From Thamnidium elegans (Eukaryota; Mucoromycota; Mucoromycetes; Mucorales; Mucoraceae), in NCBI GenBank assembly GCA_025201345.1, contig JAIXMG010000004.1, positions 806,001-870,000 of the forward strand: a stretch of DNA of 64,000 nt, written 5' to 3'. The translations under genes and the position numbers were made by a program. Shown piece by piece: positions 1 through 11,469 of this stretch (the stretch's first letter is position 1; each line of letters begins with the position of its first letter). Under the pieces are notes generated by a model. That model was not told where the DNA came from and searched no databases. It saw only the letters and a list, made by a program, of their open reading frames with translations.

Positions 1-914
1 TTTTTTTTTTTTTAGAAAGCGCGGCTGTTGAGCCAATATTTCTGGAATACTAAGTGCTTTATACATAGTCCAACGTAGTACCATATATATCTTTCTTTTG
101 CTAGCATATTTTATAGCACATTAAATACAGGATTTAAATAATTTATTCTGGTATATCAAATAGATTTTTTTATTATAAAAAAGGTATACACGTATAAATA
201 GAGAAGATACTATTTGTATCTTATCAGATCTTTTTTTTTTAAAAAAAAAAAAGGACTTCATTACTGTGTAATGACGAATAGATCAACATAGTGACAAATT
301 AGTTTAATTGATTTCCAAAGTATACTAGATAATTCTAACCCGTCTAAGCTTGAAATGACAATGTTACTATTATGATCAATTGAAAAAAATAAAATAAGAA
401 AAATATCACCGTTATCTCATGCGCATAATACATCTTTTATATGAAGTAAAATCCTAAATAACATTAAAATATGGGTAATGGGGAAAGCTACTGTACTAGA
501 GATTGAAAAAAAATTTATAACCAAAATAATACGGCTGCGGGAACCAATAGATTGTTTGATTTCATACTTTATTTATTCAATACGATTACTTACCAACATA
601 ACTTTGTACGGATATCCACACAATTATAGACTAAGACCTTCTTCATTGTGTACCAAACAAAACGCGAGAGGGGATAACGGTCAGGTATATGTACACTTGA
701 CAAAAGTTTAAAATATTTCCTTTATTTCTCATGCGCGCATAAATAAACCAGAAGAGAGGTAGTTACTGAGGTTAATTATCTCTTTACCTTTTTCAGTTTC
801 TAAAAAAGAATGGATTTGGAAAGCATGTCGATAGGGCGGCACTTCATTTGATGTAAACATCCCATGTGACTTCGAGAATCGTAGTATACCATTGGGCAGG
901 CTTGTAAAACGATA

Positions 915-952
<38 letters not shown>

Positions 953-1014
953 TAGTATTTTATCTAAAATTTGAATTTATTTCTTTTTCTCTCTTTAACA
1001 TATATTAGAAGAAA
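1..1014. other. Intergenic, no gene recognised
   Basis: AT-rich sequence with no open frame that resembles a protein family and no tRNA-like fold. The only long frame (478-711) lacks any recognisable motif and has no splice partners. A run of 33 T (917-949) lies about 65 bp upstream of the PTC7-like start and may be part of its promoter region, as long dT tracts are common nucleosome-poor elements in fungal promoters (inference). Confidence 0.6.
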
Positions 1015-2221
1015 ATGAGACCAAATTTAAAAAGAATAGCAGCGGCTTCCTTACTATTAAGGTCTAGTCGACCTGTTTGGACAAACACATCTTACGTGAA
1101 ACAAACTTTAGCTTTACAATTACCTTACTACTTGCAACAACAACAACAACAACAACTTTTGATAGAATCGCCACGTCACTTTAGCACCAGTAGAACAAGT
1201 CAACTTATAGATACAGCTTCTGCTATTGTAGATGAAGATAACACTAAAGTTAATAATATTGCTTCGGAAAGTTTTCAATTTGTAGCCTATGCAGCTTGGC
1301 ACCCAAAGACGAGACAAAAGGCACCTACACAAAAGAAAGTTCCTTATTGGAAGGAGGATCAAAAAGCAGGTAAAGTGGATGCAGGAGAAGACGCATTTTT
1401 TCAAACAAATACACCGGAAGGCCTTGCTATTGGTGTTGCAGATGGTGTAGGAGGATGGTCCTTGGTAGGCGTAGACCCTGCTCTCTTCTCTTGGACTTTA
1501 ATGGATAACGCTGCTATTGTAGCCAAAAATGAAAAATCAATTGATGCTCATCAAATTTTAGATTCTGCCTTTCAAGAGTTGAGAAAGAGTGGAAAAGTAG
1601 CTGCTGGAAGTAGTACTGCTTGTATTTTGAATTTATCAAAAACGACCGGAGAAATGACAACATGTAACCTAGGTGATTCTGCATTTTTGTTAGTACGTGA
1701 TAAAAAAATTGTTTATGAAAGTCCAAGTCAACAACATTATTTCAATTGCCCGTAAAGTATAATATATTTCCTTTCAAATATCGGACCATGTTTTTTTTAA
1801 CTCGTTTTCTATTATATATAGTTATCAGCTGAGCGTTGTACCCGATACTTACCCTAACAGGGATGACATGGTAACTGACTTACCAAAGGACGCAGATACC
1901 AAAAGATTCTTCTTAAAAGATGGAGATTTAATTTTGTTGGCAACAGATGGATACTTTGACAATATGTATTCTCATGAAACGCTTGAATTAATCAATTCAG
2001 GTATGAAACCTATTGAAGAATCCCAAACCGGTAATGAAATAGTCACTGCTACTATAAGAGGATTAGCTAAAACCCTGACGGATAGAGCTCGTCGTTTAAG
2101 TCTTAATCCAAAACGCCTCAGTCCTTGGGCAAAAGCTGCGCAAGCGCATGGTAGTAATTATAGAGGTGGAAAAGTAGATGATATCACATGTATTGTTACT
2201 CTTGTCTCTCAAAACAAGTAA
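1015..2221 (+). CDS. PTC7: PTC7-like mitochondrial PP2C protein phosphatase
   Basis: Two exons, 1015-1751 and 1822-2221, joined in frame across a 70-nt intron (donor gtaaag, acceptor atatag), give 378 aa. The N-terminus (MRPNLKRIAAASLLLRSSR) is basic and amphipathic like a mitochondrial presequence and is followed by a short poly-Gln stretch encoded by a CAA repeat. Metal-dependent phosphatase motifs are in order: GVADGVGGWSLVGVDP near residue 140, GSSTACIL, NLGDSAF, GDLILLATDGYFDNM in exon 2, and KVDDITCIV at the C-terminus. The Asp residues of DGVGGW, ATDG and KVDD are the expected metal ligands. The PTC7/PPTC7 family acts in the mitochondrial matrix; yeast Ptc7 promotes coenzyme Q synthesis by dephosphorylating Coq7. 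Start chosen as the first in-frame ATG that supplies the presequence. Family assignment is firm; the substrate is inferred from yeast. Confidence 0.95.
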
Positions 2222-2728
2222 TAATTTCTAAATGCTTCTTTTTTTGTTTTGTTTTTCAATTTGTATAATTTTCGTTTATTATTATTTTTTTTTATATTGT
2301 ATTTCACTTGTTTATCCCTTTTCCTCTTCACTTCAGAATAAATATGTACACACCTAATATATGTTATTTTAACTTGACATAAATACAAAGTAGTTATCAG
2401 TGGAAGTAATCCAGGAACGGAGGTAATGTGTGTTACATCCTCTTGCAATCAAATGTTGTTATACATCATTTGACTGTTTCTCACGCATTTAGCCAGTATG
2501 CAATATTCCTTTTCCACGCGATGTATAATAGAGATGACATAATGATTATCTGTCACAGGTTCTATACTATGACTATTAAGCGGAATCGGACGGAAGCCGT
2601 AGAAAACGATGTGTCATCTAACAGACAATATACAAATATCCGCGGGAAGAACACTTGTGCCATGTGGTGTTTTCTGCATTATTTGTTTATTTACCTTTTT
2701 TTTTATTTTTTTATTTTTTTATTTTTTT
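2222..2728. other. Tail-to-tail intergenic spacer
   Basis: About 500 bp between the convergent stops of the PTC7-like and POLD2 genes. It contains T-rich tracts that could serve as polyadenylation regions for both genes. The overlapping short frames are low complexity and match nothing recognisable. Confidence 0.6.
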
Positions 2729-4507
2729 TTAGGATTCATCCATGCTATCTTGCACAGTTTGAATACCATTATTACTAATATGAATAGTACTACATTCTAA
2801 GGTTTTAAGATTGACAAGCACCATAATACCAGTCTCCGCAAAAGAAGGTACAAGAATAACTCTCGTCTTTTGACCATTAGGACCTGTATAGAAATATAAG
2901 TATATATATACGCCCTTTTAAATATACAAGTATATACTTTACCAACTAAAAGGCTATCTTCAAACTCTGGTTGATTACCGATAAAATATACATGAGGTGT
3001 ATTTTCAATAATAAAAGGATCTTTATCAGGGAATGGATAAGACCATAACGTATCTGGTGCTGAAGGTGCCATATGTCTCCAGTACATACACGTTTCTGCC
3101 ATTTTTATACGATCCATACTATCAATATATCTATAAATATCGTCAATATTTTGACCAGATGTACCCAAAAATCTACAGTAAAAAAGAAAGTTAAGCTATG
3201 CTTTTCGTGTTAAAAAAATAGAATACTCACTTGACACCATCTACATCACACCAGTAGGGGTTTGTGACGCTGTGAAATGTAGAAAGTCTGTGTGAATTTT
3301 TAAACATGGACGGGTGCATAGGTTGTTGAGGAATATGTGAGGGTGCAGGATCAGTGGGTCCTGACATGACATCTACATCTACAGTACTGCATATTTCCTC
3401 TATTATCTCGTCTAGCTGTAACATGGAAGAAGCATTAAATGTAGATGAATCGTACCCATATTTTTTCTACAACGCAAGTTTTAATTACAAGCAATTTCTC
3501 GATATGTATACGTATATATAACTTACAGGCTTTTTGGTATCAACCATTTCACTTGGTTTAGCAATTGAATTACCAGCTAAAATCACTCTTGAAATAATCG
3601 AACTAGATTTTTGATCAATTGAACTTCCTAATTCACCTGTCAAGAATTCAGATAATAATTCCGTTCTCATTTCTAACTCATTACTTCCTCCAATATTCAA
3701 TCCAGACAATAATGCAACATATTTGGCATCACCTTTCACTTCAGGTAATGGATCTTGATCGGCCATACCGGGTAAACATATATCAAGCGCTTCAAACGCA
3801 CCTGAAGCTATTTCTTTACCCAATATACCAACTACCATACCCGTTACCAAAAATTCTTTCGATAAACATGTACCACTAATTTCTACTCGGCCAGATTCAT
3901 CTTCTAAAGAAATAATATCTTCATCGCTTTTATATTTTGCTGGTGTGCTGGGTCTAATAATTGAATTCTAGATATATCAAAAAAAAAAAAGAATCAATAT
4001 TTTATAGTGTAATCCATACATATGTAACTTACTTCATCCTGTAAGTTTTTCATCACATTGGGCTTTGCTGGCATTTCCAAATAAATCGTACCAATCATAT
4101 AACATAACTGACCTACTTGGATATCGAGAATCTTTTCAACATATTGAGGGTTTTCTATTGTAATAATACTACCAGGTAAGTATATATCCATAAAAACTAA
4201 ATACTTTATACCTGTTACAAACCTGGTAAAGAACTCCAACGTTGTTTTGAAGATAATAATACCGCTTCGCGTAATTTTAAGAGTCGAATAAAGTATATAC
4301 TAGCATATTGTTGTTTATAAGAGTGTTTTTTAATAAGCATTTGATCCTTAAGCTCAAAAAGCTCATCATAGTTGGAACATTCTCGGTTTAAACTGGCATG
4401 GGCAGTAGGTGCACTACAAAGTTGTGATCTATAATTATTTTAGCCTTATAAACCGACTTTTAAGACTTTTAGTAACATGTATATATTTACGCTGCACTTT
4501 CTGACAT
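2729..4507 (-). CDS. POLD2: DNA polymerase delta small (B) subunit
   Basis: Seven exons on the minus strand (4491-4507, 4223-4428, 4033-4154, 3527-3967, 3231-3466, 2943-3172, 2729-2883) give 468 aa, the usual length for POLD2/Pol31/Cdc1. Diagnostic stretches are KILDIQVGQLCYMIGTIY (OB-fold region), VALLSGLNIGG and ISRVILAGNS (start of the inactive calcineurin-like phosphatase domain), DVDVMSGPTDP, LPQQP-like PQQPMHPSMF, VTNPYWCDVDGV, FLGTSGQN and the C-terminal HVYFIGNQPEFEDSLL. The subunit bridges the catalytic subunit to the rest of Pol delta in nuclear replication. Exon 1 is only 17 nt (MSESA plus two bases). The gene is divergent from a MULE relic beginning 190 bp upstream of its ATG and shows no damage. 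Confidence 0.96.
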
Positions 4508-4696
4508 GATGTTGAAGTGAAAAAAAAAAAAAAAAAAAAACCTACAAATCTAAAAACACGAACTCTAGTCCGCGAAATCTACGCGAATGTGACCTTTAAA
4601 TTTTCGATTTACTTATTTCCCTCAACTTTGTGGTTTAGAAAAGAATTGATTACCCCTTGTTACTCCCCTTTCTATTCTATTATATTATTTAATTAA

Positions 4697-6147
4697 ATGT
4701 CTGACATCCCTACTTACAAATATACTCCTTTACCTGCTTTAGAAGTAAAAATTACGATACCTTTCGATGACTATGAGGCTTATATTAAGAAAGAACCAGA
4801 GGTTCATGGTGCTAAGTGGGTATATAAATACTATCGTTGCGCTTCTGGACTTATGAGTAAAGACATAATATATAAGTCTGAGTCTTGGACCAAGTATTAC
4901 CAATGTCATCGCGCTGGATCAGCTAGAAAAAGAACACGTATTGAGATGGAAAATACAACTAAAAAAAGACCCATTCAAAAAGAATCCAAAAAAAAATTGA
5001 TTGTAAGCTAAGCTACAGGTTTCCTTTAACCCTGCCGAGCCATCCAACGTAACAATTAAGTACTCATGTCAACACAACCATACGATTGGAAATTTCGAAG
5101 ACATGAAACATCTTACATTGTCTTCTACTTTGAAAGAGTTAATTGAATCGCAATTAACTCTTGGTTACGATAAGCGTGATGTACGAGTTTCATTGCAAAA
5201 ACATTTCTCGCGTATGGATACTTCGACCCATCGTGATCATTTTGTACTCACAGATGAAATTTACAATATCTATTTCAAAATCGAAGAACGCAAATACAAG
5301 TTGAAAAACAATCTGTTTGAGTCTATTGAAGCATGGTTAGAGAACCTACGTAATGATGGCTACTCAACCTATAAGTCTCCCTGCTTCTGTACGAGCTATT
5401 CATTCTGTTTTCTTTCGTGTTGGCAAAAGGATCTTCTTTTGCAATCTAATAATTTTTGTCTGGATGCTACTCACAACACAACCAACATCGAGAAAGGGAT
5501 TTGGTACTGGTTGTCCTGTTGCTTTCTTTTTCACGAAGGATCATTCAGCTGATCCTGTCATTGAATTTTTACGTCTTTTGAAAGACTTAGGATTGGTTAA
5601 CCCTGCAAAAATTACCATAAATGTATCTCACGTGGAACTATTAGCCATTAATACCGTTTACCCCGATACAGCAATACAATGGTGTTTATTCCATGTTGGT
5701 AGAGCCTGGTACGGTAAAATAAGAGAACTGATTAAGTGTGCAGCTTTTCACAACACGAACCGTCTTCAAAACAAAGTTATGAGAGATTTAAGACGTCTAG
5801 TTGAGCAGTCAGATGAGACGAGTTTCGGATTAGCTTTAGAAGCATTTTTTAACGTATACGCCGGCTATCCCGAGATTTTAACTTACTTCAGCCGAAAGTA
5901 TATTAACAACGGGTGGTATAAGCACTGGGCGAAAGCTTTTCAACCTCGATATTATACCAACATGGAAACAAATAACTATGTAGAAAATTCGCATAATCAG
6001 CTCAAAACTACGTATCTCAAAAGAAACAGAAACAGAAGGTTAGATAGACTGATCTACGTTTTATCTCAAGATGTTTTGCCAGACTACTTGAGAAATATTC
6101 GTAAAATCACGTTCAACATAGGTAGAACATTCAAAACCCTAAAATAA
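4697..6147 (+). pseudogene. MULE (Mutator-like) transposase relic
   Basis: The stretch reads as a Mutator-like element transposase broken across frames. Frame one gives MSDIPTYKYTP to about 5000 with an N-terminal FAR1/WRKY-like region (KWVYKYYRC...). A shift near 5000 leads into NVTIKYSCQHNHTIGNF and the frame starting at 5104 (DEIYNIYFKIEERKYK, then NFCLDATHNTTN with the first catalytic Asp near 5463). Near 5500 another frame change with a small deletion leads into GCPVAFFFTKDHS, the second acidic site and WCLFHVGRAW, ending at 6147. The second catalytic position, usually an Asp in a D-x-S motif, reads INVSHVE, so Asp appears replaced by Asn. No convincing terminal inverted repeats were found. 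Two frameshifts and a lost catalytic residue make it non-autonomous; one shift could be a sequencing error, but not all three defects. Confidence 0.85.
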
Positions 6148-6149
6148 TA

Positions 6150-6676
6150 GATTAGTTATATTATAAAATGTAAAGCCAGTTAAAGCAATAAACGTCATAA
6201 CAGTAGCATGTAAATCAATATCCATCGCCTTCAAAGTAGAGATATGTCTAGATACTCCAAAACGATGATAAGCAATGCCTTGATGAGAAGCAAACATATG
6301 CTCCTATAAAATAAAAATAAAAAAGTATCAATAATCAATATTAACCGAGTAGTATAAAATATTTACATGCCAACTAGATCTGCTGCATATACCTTTCTTT
6401 TTGCCAAAATTTGCATACGTGATACATTATGTGCTACATGGCCTTGAGGATCCAACAGTGATTCATCTAATTTATGTTTTACTGACCTAAATGTACTGCT
6501 ACTCCTGCACGTCCAGCCAATCTTTGATCTCCGAAATAAGGGCTGATCAATAAAGGTACATTTTCTGCTCCACCGTGGCTCACAAACAGGGGGTGTAACA
6601 AGATGGAATCAGACAGTACTACTGGAGAGGGAAAAGTCGGAAACGGGACTACTGACAAATAAACTGTATTACTCAC
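6150..6676 (-). pseudogene. UDP-glycosyltransferase C-terminal relic
   Basis: Minus-strand frames resemble the C-terminal half of fungal UDP-glucosyltransferases. At 6676-6480 there is LFVSHGGAE, then PLLISPYFGDQRLAGRAGVAVHL, the signature in which His-Gly-Gly and the acidic/Gln pair contact the UDP-sugar; here the usual ten or so residues between GGAE and the next strand are missing. A frameshift near 6485 continues into NVSRMQILAKRKVYAADLVG. An intron-like gap (gtaaat...tatag, about 6304-6366) precedes HRFGVSRHISTLKAMDIDLHATVMTF, which looks like the membrane-anchor tail found in Mucorales members. The deletion, the frameshift, the frame mismatch across the intron and the lack of an N-terminal acceptor domain mark it as dead. 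It abuts the MULE relic tail-to-tail with almost no gap. Confidence 0.75.
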
Positions 6677-6976
6677 ATAACATTGTTTATCCTGCTAATT
6701 TATGTATAGGGAATATGTGTACTACTGAGTTTACTATTGAATATACCGAGATCCTCTCTCACTCAATAATATGAACACATTCGGTCCGTTAGTTTACATA
6801 TTAGGACTGATTGTTATGACTTTAATACAATTAATCATGCTACAGTAACCAGTTGTATACTTGGATCCGAACATAAAGTTCATGATTGATTATTCACACG
6901 ATATCGAATAAATTTGGCTGAAAAAATATAAAAAGAAGACGTCTCTCGACTCCCTCTCAAAAACCAAAAGTAAAAA

Positions 6977-9131
6977 ATGGAAAGTAAGTTTAGCTAAGGG
7001 ATTTCAAATACTTAATTGATTATAACCAAACTCATCATATTTATATATAGCAAGAAGAAAAAGAAAGAGTAAATCTCAAGCTAGCTCTTCAAGAAGAAGA
7101 AAAAAACCCTCTGAACCACCACCTCCTCCTCCTCCTCCTGTTGATAAGGATTTAAAAACTCAATATGTAAACAGAACATGCAAACTTGGTCCTCTATTAC
7201 GACTACGTTACAAACCGTATAAGGTATAATTGCAAAACAACATTGCGAATATATACCAATTCTAATTATTCTCTCTATGTACCAATTAGATCTTATTGAG
7301 AGCAGCTGCTGAAGAATTTTCTCTTCTTAGACAAGATGCAATCAATCTCACTTTACTTATTCTGATTCAATCCTTTAATACACAGCAAGTTGAACTTGTT
7401 CGACGATATACCAATATAATCCCTGAAATTCAACGTTCAATGAACCAACTTAATCATTAATCTCGCCTTGCAGATCAATTGCTCACTGAATTGCTTGCTC
7501 TAAATACTATCTCCAATCAAGACAATGCTATCACGGACTCTGAAGATATTACCACTGCATTACAAAATCTGGTAACTCCAATTAATAACCAACTTGATCA
7601 GCTTAGACCAAACATCGAAGAAATCAATAATATCGCCCAACAAGTACATACAGCTATCGCGCAAGGAAATCTCAATGTTGTACAAATCAATCATTTACAT
7701 TATATGTTAAATCGTTCTGTTACTCAGTTTCACCCTCAAATCATCGATATATTACAATCAATCACTCGATTATTGCAACAAATACGGCAAATTAGAACAC
7801 AATTTGAGAATGAAATAACAATAATCCGTGGTCGTCTTATTCAACAACATGGAATTATTGTAAATGTCATCATTGAATCTAGAGACACAGCATACCGGGT
7901 TGAACTTGGAAGACTAGTGTTTCAAACCCGTCTTAATCAATTACAAAGAGAAGATTTGACTGAAGAAGAATGGCTATTGCAAGCACAATTAAGTACACAA
8001 GTACGCATCTTTATCCAAAATGAGCAAACACATTTAGCAGCTTTACGACAGTATGAAACTCAACACCGACAAACAATTGAAGCTCGAAATGCCACGTTAT
8101 TTCAACAGGCTGAAATAATATCCCAACAACTTTTACTTGCTGTAGCAAATCCTGAAGGCAACCAGTTTTTCCCCAAAATAACGAATGCCACTTTCTGGTC
8201 TCATGTTTATCGAAAAGCAGCAAACGATCCTAATCAACTAAATACAAACATAGTAAGTTTACGTCTTTCTTGTTTTTTTTTTGCTAATTTTCTTTGTAAT
8301 AGCGATTTAATCAATCCATTCAAAGAAATTTTGCTGATTTCGAAATTTCAAGAAAAATTCTTGGAACTGAACAGTACGCTTACGATATTCCAGCACTGGA
8401 TCAATTACATATCGCTATCTCTTCAAACTATGGAACAGCCATTATACAAAGTGAGAGATTTTAAATATTTTTTCAATATATTTGTGTACTTATAGTTATT
8501 CTTTTTGTAGATGTAGTCATGCATTTATTAAACACAAGGCTCTGGGTGGTGTGTATCTTCAAAGGTTATTTTCTTCATCAGCAATACCCACGACAACAAC
8601 AGGAACTAGAGCCAGAATAACAGCAACAGCCAAGGCCACGCAGATTACCTATCATGTCACTTGGTAAGATAATAAACTGAATCAGCATTGAAAGTTCTCT
8701 TACACTAATCCTTAAAAATTTGTTTATTAGCTAAGAAAGCTGCTGATGGTACAATTAGCCATAGACCTTTTAATGAAATCGTGTTCCGTGAAGAAAATGA
8801 AGAAGAAGTTGTAGACGAACTGCCTGAATTTGTGAACTTAAACGAGCTATATAATCAAATACAACTAATATACGAGGCTGAATTTTCTGAATTGAATTAC
8901 GCTCAAGTAAACGATTATAACAATGCATCTAATCACCCATTAAAGTATATCCGCATAAGTTACCGTCTACTTCAAGTTGCTACTTCCTTGCCTGACTATC
9001 CTATAAAACTTTGGAGCCTTATCCCTGAGGGAAGCCATTCGATTGTACACGTACATCTTTTTGGATATATCCAGCTTAATCATCATCCTCTCCAATTGAC
9101 AGCTGCATTTTCCTTAATGTTTTATATTTAA
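6977..9131 (+). pseudogene. Q-rich coiled-coil protein gene with two in-frame stops
   Basis: Six exons (6977-6983, 7051-7223, 7290-8252, 8303-8450, 8511-8663, 8731-9131) have good GT/AG borders and stay in one phase, giving 615 codons including the final stop, but TAA codons at 7458-7460 and 8618-8620 interrupt the frame. The N-terminus is basic, then proline-rich (seven Pro in a row), then helical; the middle (about residues 120-420) is a long Gln/Leu/Ile-rich coiled coil; the end is acidic, then LWSLIPEGSH. I do not recognise the family. The layout weakly recalls the N-terminal half of large mobile-element-associated proteins of Mucoromycota, but that is a guess. Both stops could be CAA to TAA changes in Gln-rich context. 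A 39-nt intron (about 7434-7472) could in principle skip the first stop, but it is shorter than any other intron here. Confidence 0.6.
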
Positions 9132-9291
9132 ATCACTGAGGCTATTAATAATTTGAAAACTTAAAGGAAAAGATCAATTTTGTAAACAATACTTCTCTTT
9201 AAAACAGCTCTTTTATTTTGATTCTATATTCTATATTGTGTTACACGACAAAATACTAGTTTACCTTTTAAGTTTTGGATGGATCTATCCG

Positions 9292-9324
9292 ATGCATGAA
9301 CAACCTGCTAGATAGTTCATGCAT
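9292..9324. repeat. Perfect 10-bp inverted repeat
   Basis: ATGCATGAAC at 9292-9301 and its reverse complement GTTCATGCAT at 9315-9324 are separated by 13 nt and could form a hairpin. It lies in the gene-free stretch between the broken coiled-coil gene and the tRNA. Function unknown. The rest of 9132-9888 holds nothing I can recognise. Confidence 0.5.
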
Positions 9325-9876
9325 ACAAATAATTTTTCAAATATATTTTTATTTAAAACATTAATACCAAATCAATTATCTTACTGCTTAACTAAAACAT
9401 AAAAAGAGCTTTCTCCTTAATTACTCTTAATCTTTTTATTTCTATTTTATCTCCTTCTCTTGATTCCCTTGACTTATTTGAAGTTCATTGTATCTTTTAT
9501 ATTTTCATTAAAAACTATACTACTACAGCCTTCAAGTCGTCCTGCTTTATAAAACAGGAACTAGTACTCATATTACTTACTATTTCCAATATTTCCACCT
9601 CTTTTTCTTTACCACTGTTACGCGCTGTGTTTTTCATACTCCTCAAACTTTTATCTTTGCTACTGTTTCTACTTAAACTATTCATTTGCTGCTACAAACT
9701 TATCCAATTTGTTACAATGTCAAATTAAGTACAAATTACTTTAAAAATAGACTCAATAAAAGATCATCTTTTTACTAAAATACATTTATTAAAATAATTC
9801 TGACAACTAATTAAGAACGATCAAGACACAATTAGTAATTTCATGAGACGTTTGTTTTATATCTTAACAAAAAAGC

Positions 9877-9882
9877 AAAAAA
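9877..9882 (-). terminator. Pol III terminator of tRNA-Glu
   Basis: Six consecutive T in the transcript sense lie just downstream of the tRNA 3' end, with a second six-T run at 9869-9874 as back-up. This is the normal RNA polymerase III stop signal. Confidence 0.8.
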
Positions 9883-9888
9883 GGATAT

Positions 9889-9959
9889 TCCCCAACGGGG
9901 AGTCGAACCCCGGCCGTATCGGTGAAAGCGATAAATCCTAGCCGTTGGACCATTGAGGA
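9889..9959 (-). tRNA. tRNA-Glu (UUC)
   Basis: The minus strand folds as a full cloverleaf of 71 nt. The acceptor stem TCCTCAA pairs with TTGGGGA, and the anticodon stem TATCG/CGATA carries loop CTTTCAC with anticodon TTC. The internal promoter boxes are intact: A box TGGTCCAACGG and B box GGTTCGACTCC. No intron is present. The sequence closely resembles fungal tRNA-Glu. Confidence 0.97.
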
Positions 9960-11469
9960 CAGATATATTTACTGAATCATGTAAATTTAAATAATCAAAT
10001 TTAAAAACTATCATTCACGTGACATCCACGTGAAAGGATATATATTTATGCGGTTTTTTTTTTTTTAGTTTTTTGAAGGAGGTGATGGATTTGACACGTA
10101 TTAGTTTTATCTTATAAATCTGACAACACCCACCTAAAAACATCTAATCGTAAAAAGAAAAATAATGTATTAAAAAAAAAGTATCGCGTATAGTGTGCTA
10201 AAAAGGGTAGCGCAAGTATTATCGACTTTTTTTTAATAAATAAAGAGCGATTTACTATCGTCTAATAAAAGTTGCAATTTAGCAGGAAAAATACCGGAAT
10301 TAGCTATTACGATAATTTAAAACGTTTTAAATTTACAGACTCTTATAACCCGCAGATAAAAAGATCACTGAAGTTTATTCAAATATGAGAATCTTCATTT
10401 TACCATGGATAATGCGCCTATTTATATTAATTGATGAGTAACGTTTGGGCCCGGAACAAAAATGTCAAAAGTTACCGAAGTTAAGAAATAATTTCAAGCT
10501 GCGAACGATGTTCCTGCTAAGCATTTTCAAACTATTATTTCGAAAAAGAGTCTTTTTTTAAAAAAAAACGTTCCAGTCAAGAGTGCGAGAGTGTGTCCGA
10601 TTCGAGATGTTTTTTTTATTTCAGTAAGGGTCAAATACAACAATAATTTATCACAATGAAAAACTGATAAAAAATGATATTTCTTTTTTTTTTCTCTCTC
10701 CAAACATTATTATTTATAATCACCTATGGTAAGAATATATATATAATATATTGCATGTCTTTTCTTCTTCTACGGAAGGTATTTATAAGAATGGTTTCTT
10801 GGTGGTACTTTTGTATGAAATGGCTACTTTCTGCTGTTATGCTTCTGAAGACTGTGTGAGAAAACACTTTGGCGACAGAAAGGAAATGAACAAAGCAAAG
10901 CTCGATAAAACCTCAAGGATTAATGCTTTACTTAACACGTAAGTAGTTTATACTTCTTGTAATCGTATATTTATTAATTGAATTCATTTTAGTTTGCTTA
11001 AAAAAAAAATTACTTTTAGATGAAACAGTTGATCACACCTTGATGTAACATTTTCGTTTATTTTACCCTCCTTCCCACAAAGTACCAACTTTTTATTATT
11101 ATTATTGACACTGATGGTAGTGAAAACTGGCATATCAAGTATTATTTAAACGAAATTTGAGATTTCCCATACATTATTTCGTCGAGTAGTTGACCTTTGA
11201 ATAAATAGTATATAATTTATTGGATTTTCGATAGATCTTATGTCTTTTTGAGGTATATCAAAACATGCCCTTTAAGAAAATAAAAACCGTCCTTTTTTTT
11301 TTAAAAAAACATCAATTGGTGTTGTGGTCACTGTACTTAAATGTTTCTTCTTTTCATACAGATGGTGCTGGATAATTTACATATTATGATCACTGAAAAA
11401 AAAAAAATATTCTATTTTATTTTTTCAAAAAAAAAAAAAAGAGGGGGTATGTTTAAAATTTTTCTTCTT
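9960..11469. other. Gene-free AT-rich stretch
   Basis: No supported gene. A short plus-strand frame at 10751-10942 ends in a donor-like site (ACACG|TAAGT) but has no recognisable domain and no convincing partner exon; it could be a relic exon. The remainder is low-complexity A/T sequence. Confidence 0.5.

Noticed and set aside
1120..1726. Minus-strand frames opposite the PTC7-like gene
   Set aside because: They are antisense shadows of conserved phosphatase exons, with no motif or splice support.
6977..9131. Stop-codon reassignment (TAA read as Gln)
   Set aside because: Intact neighbours (PTC7, POLD2, several Hsp70-like genes, DHPS) end with TAA at the expected C-terminus, so the code is standard.
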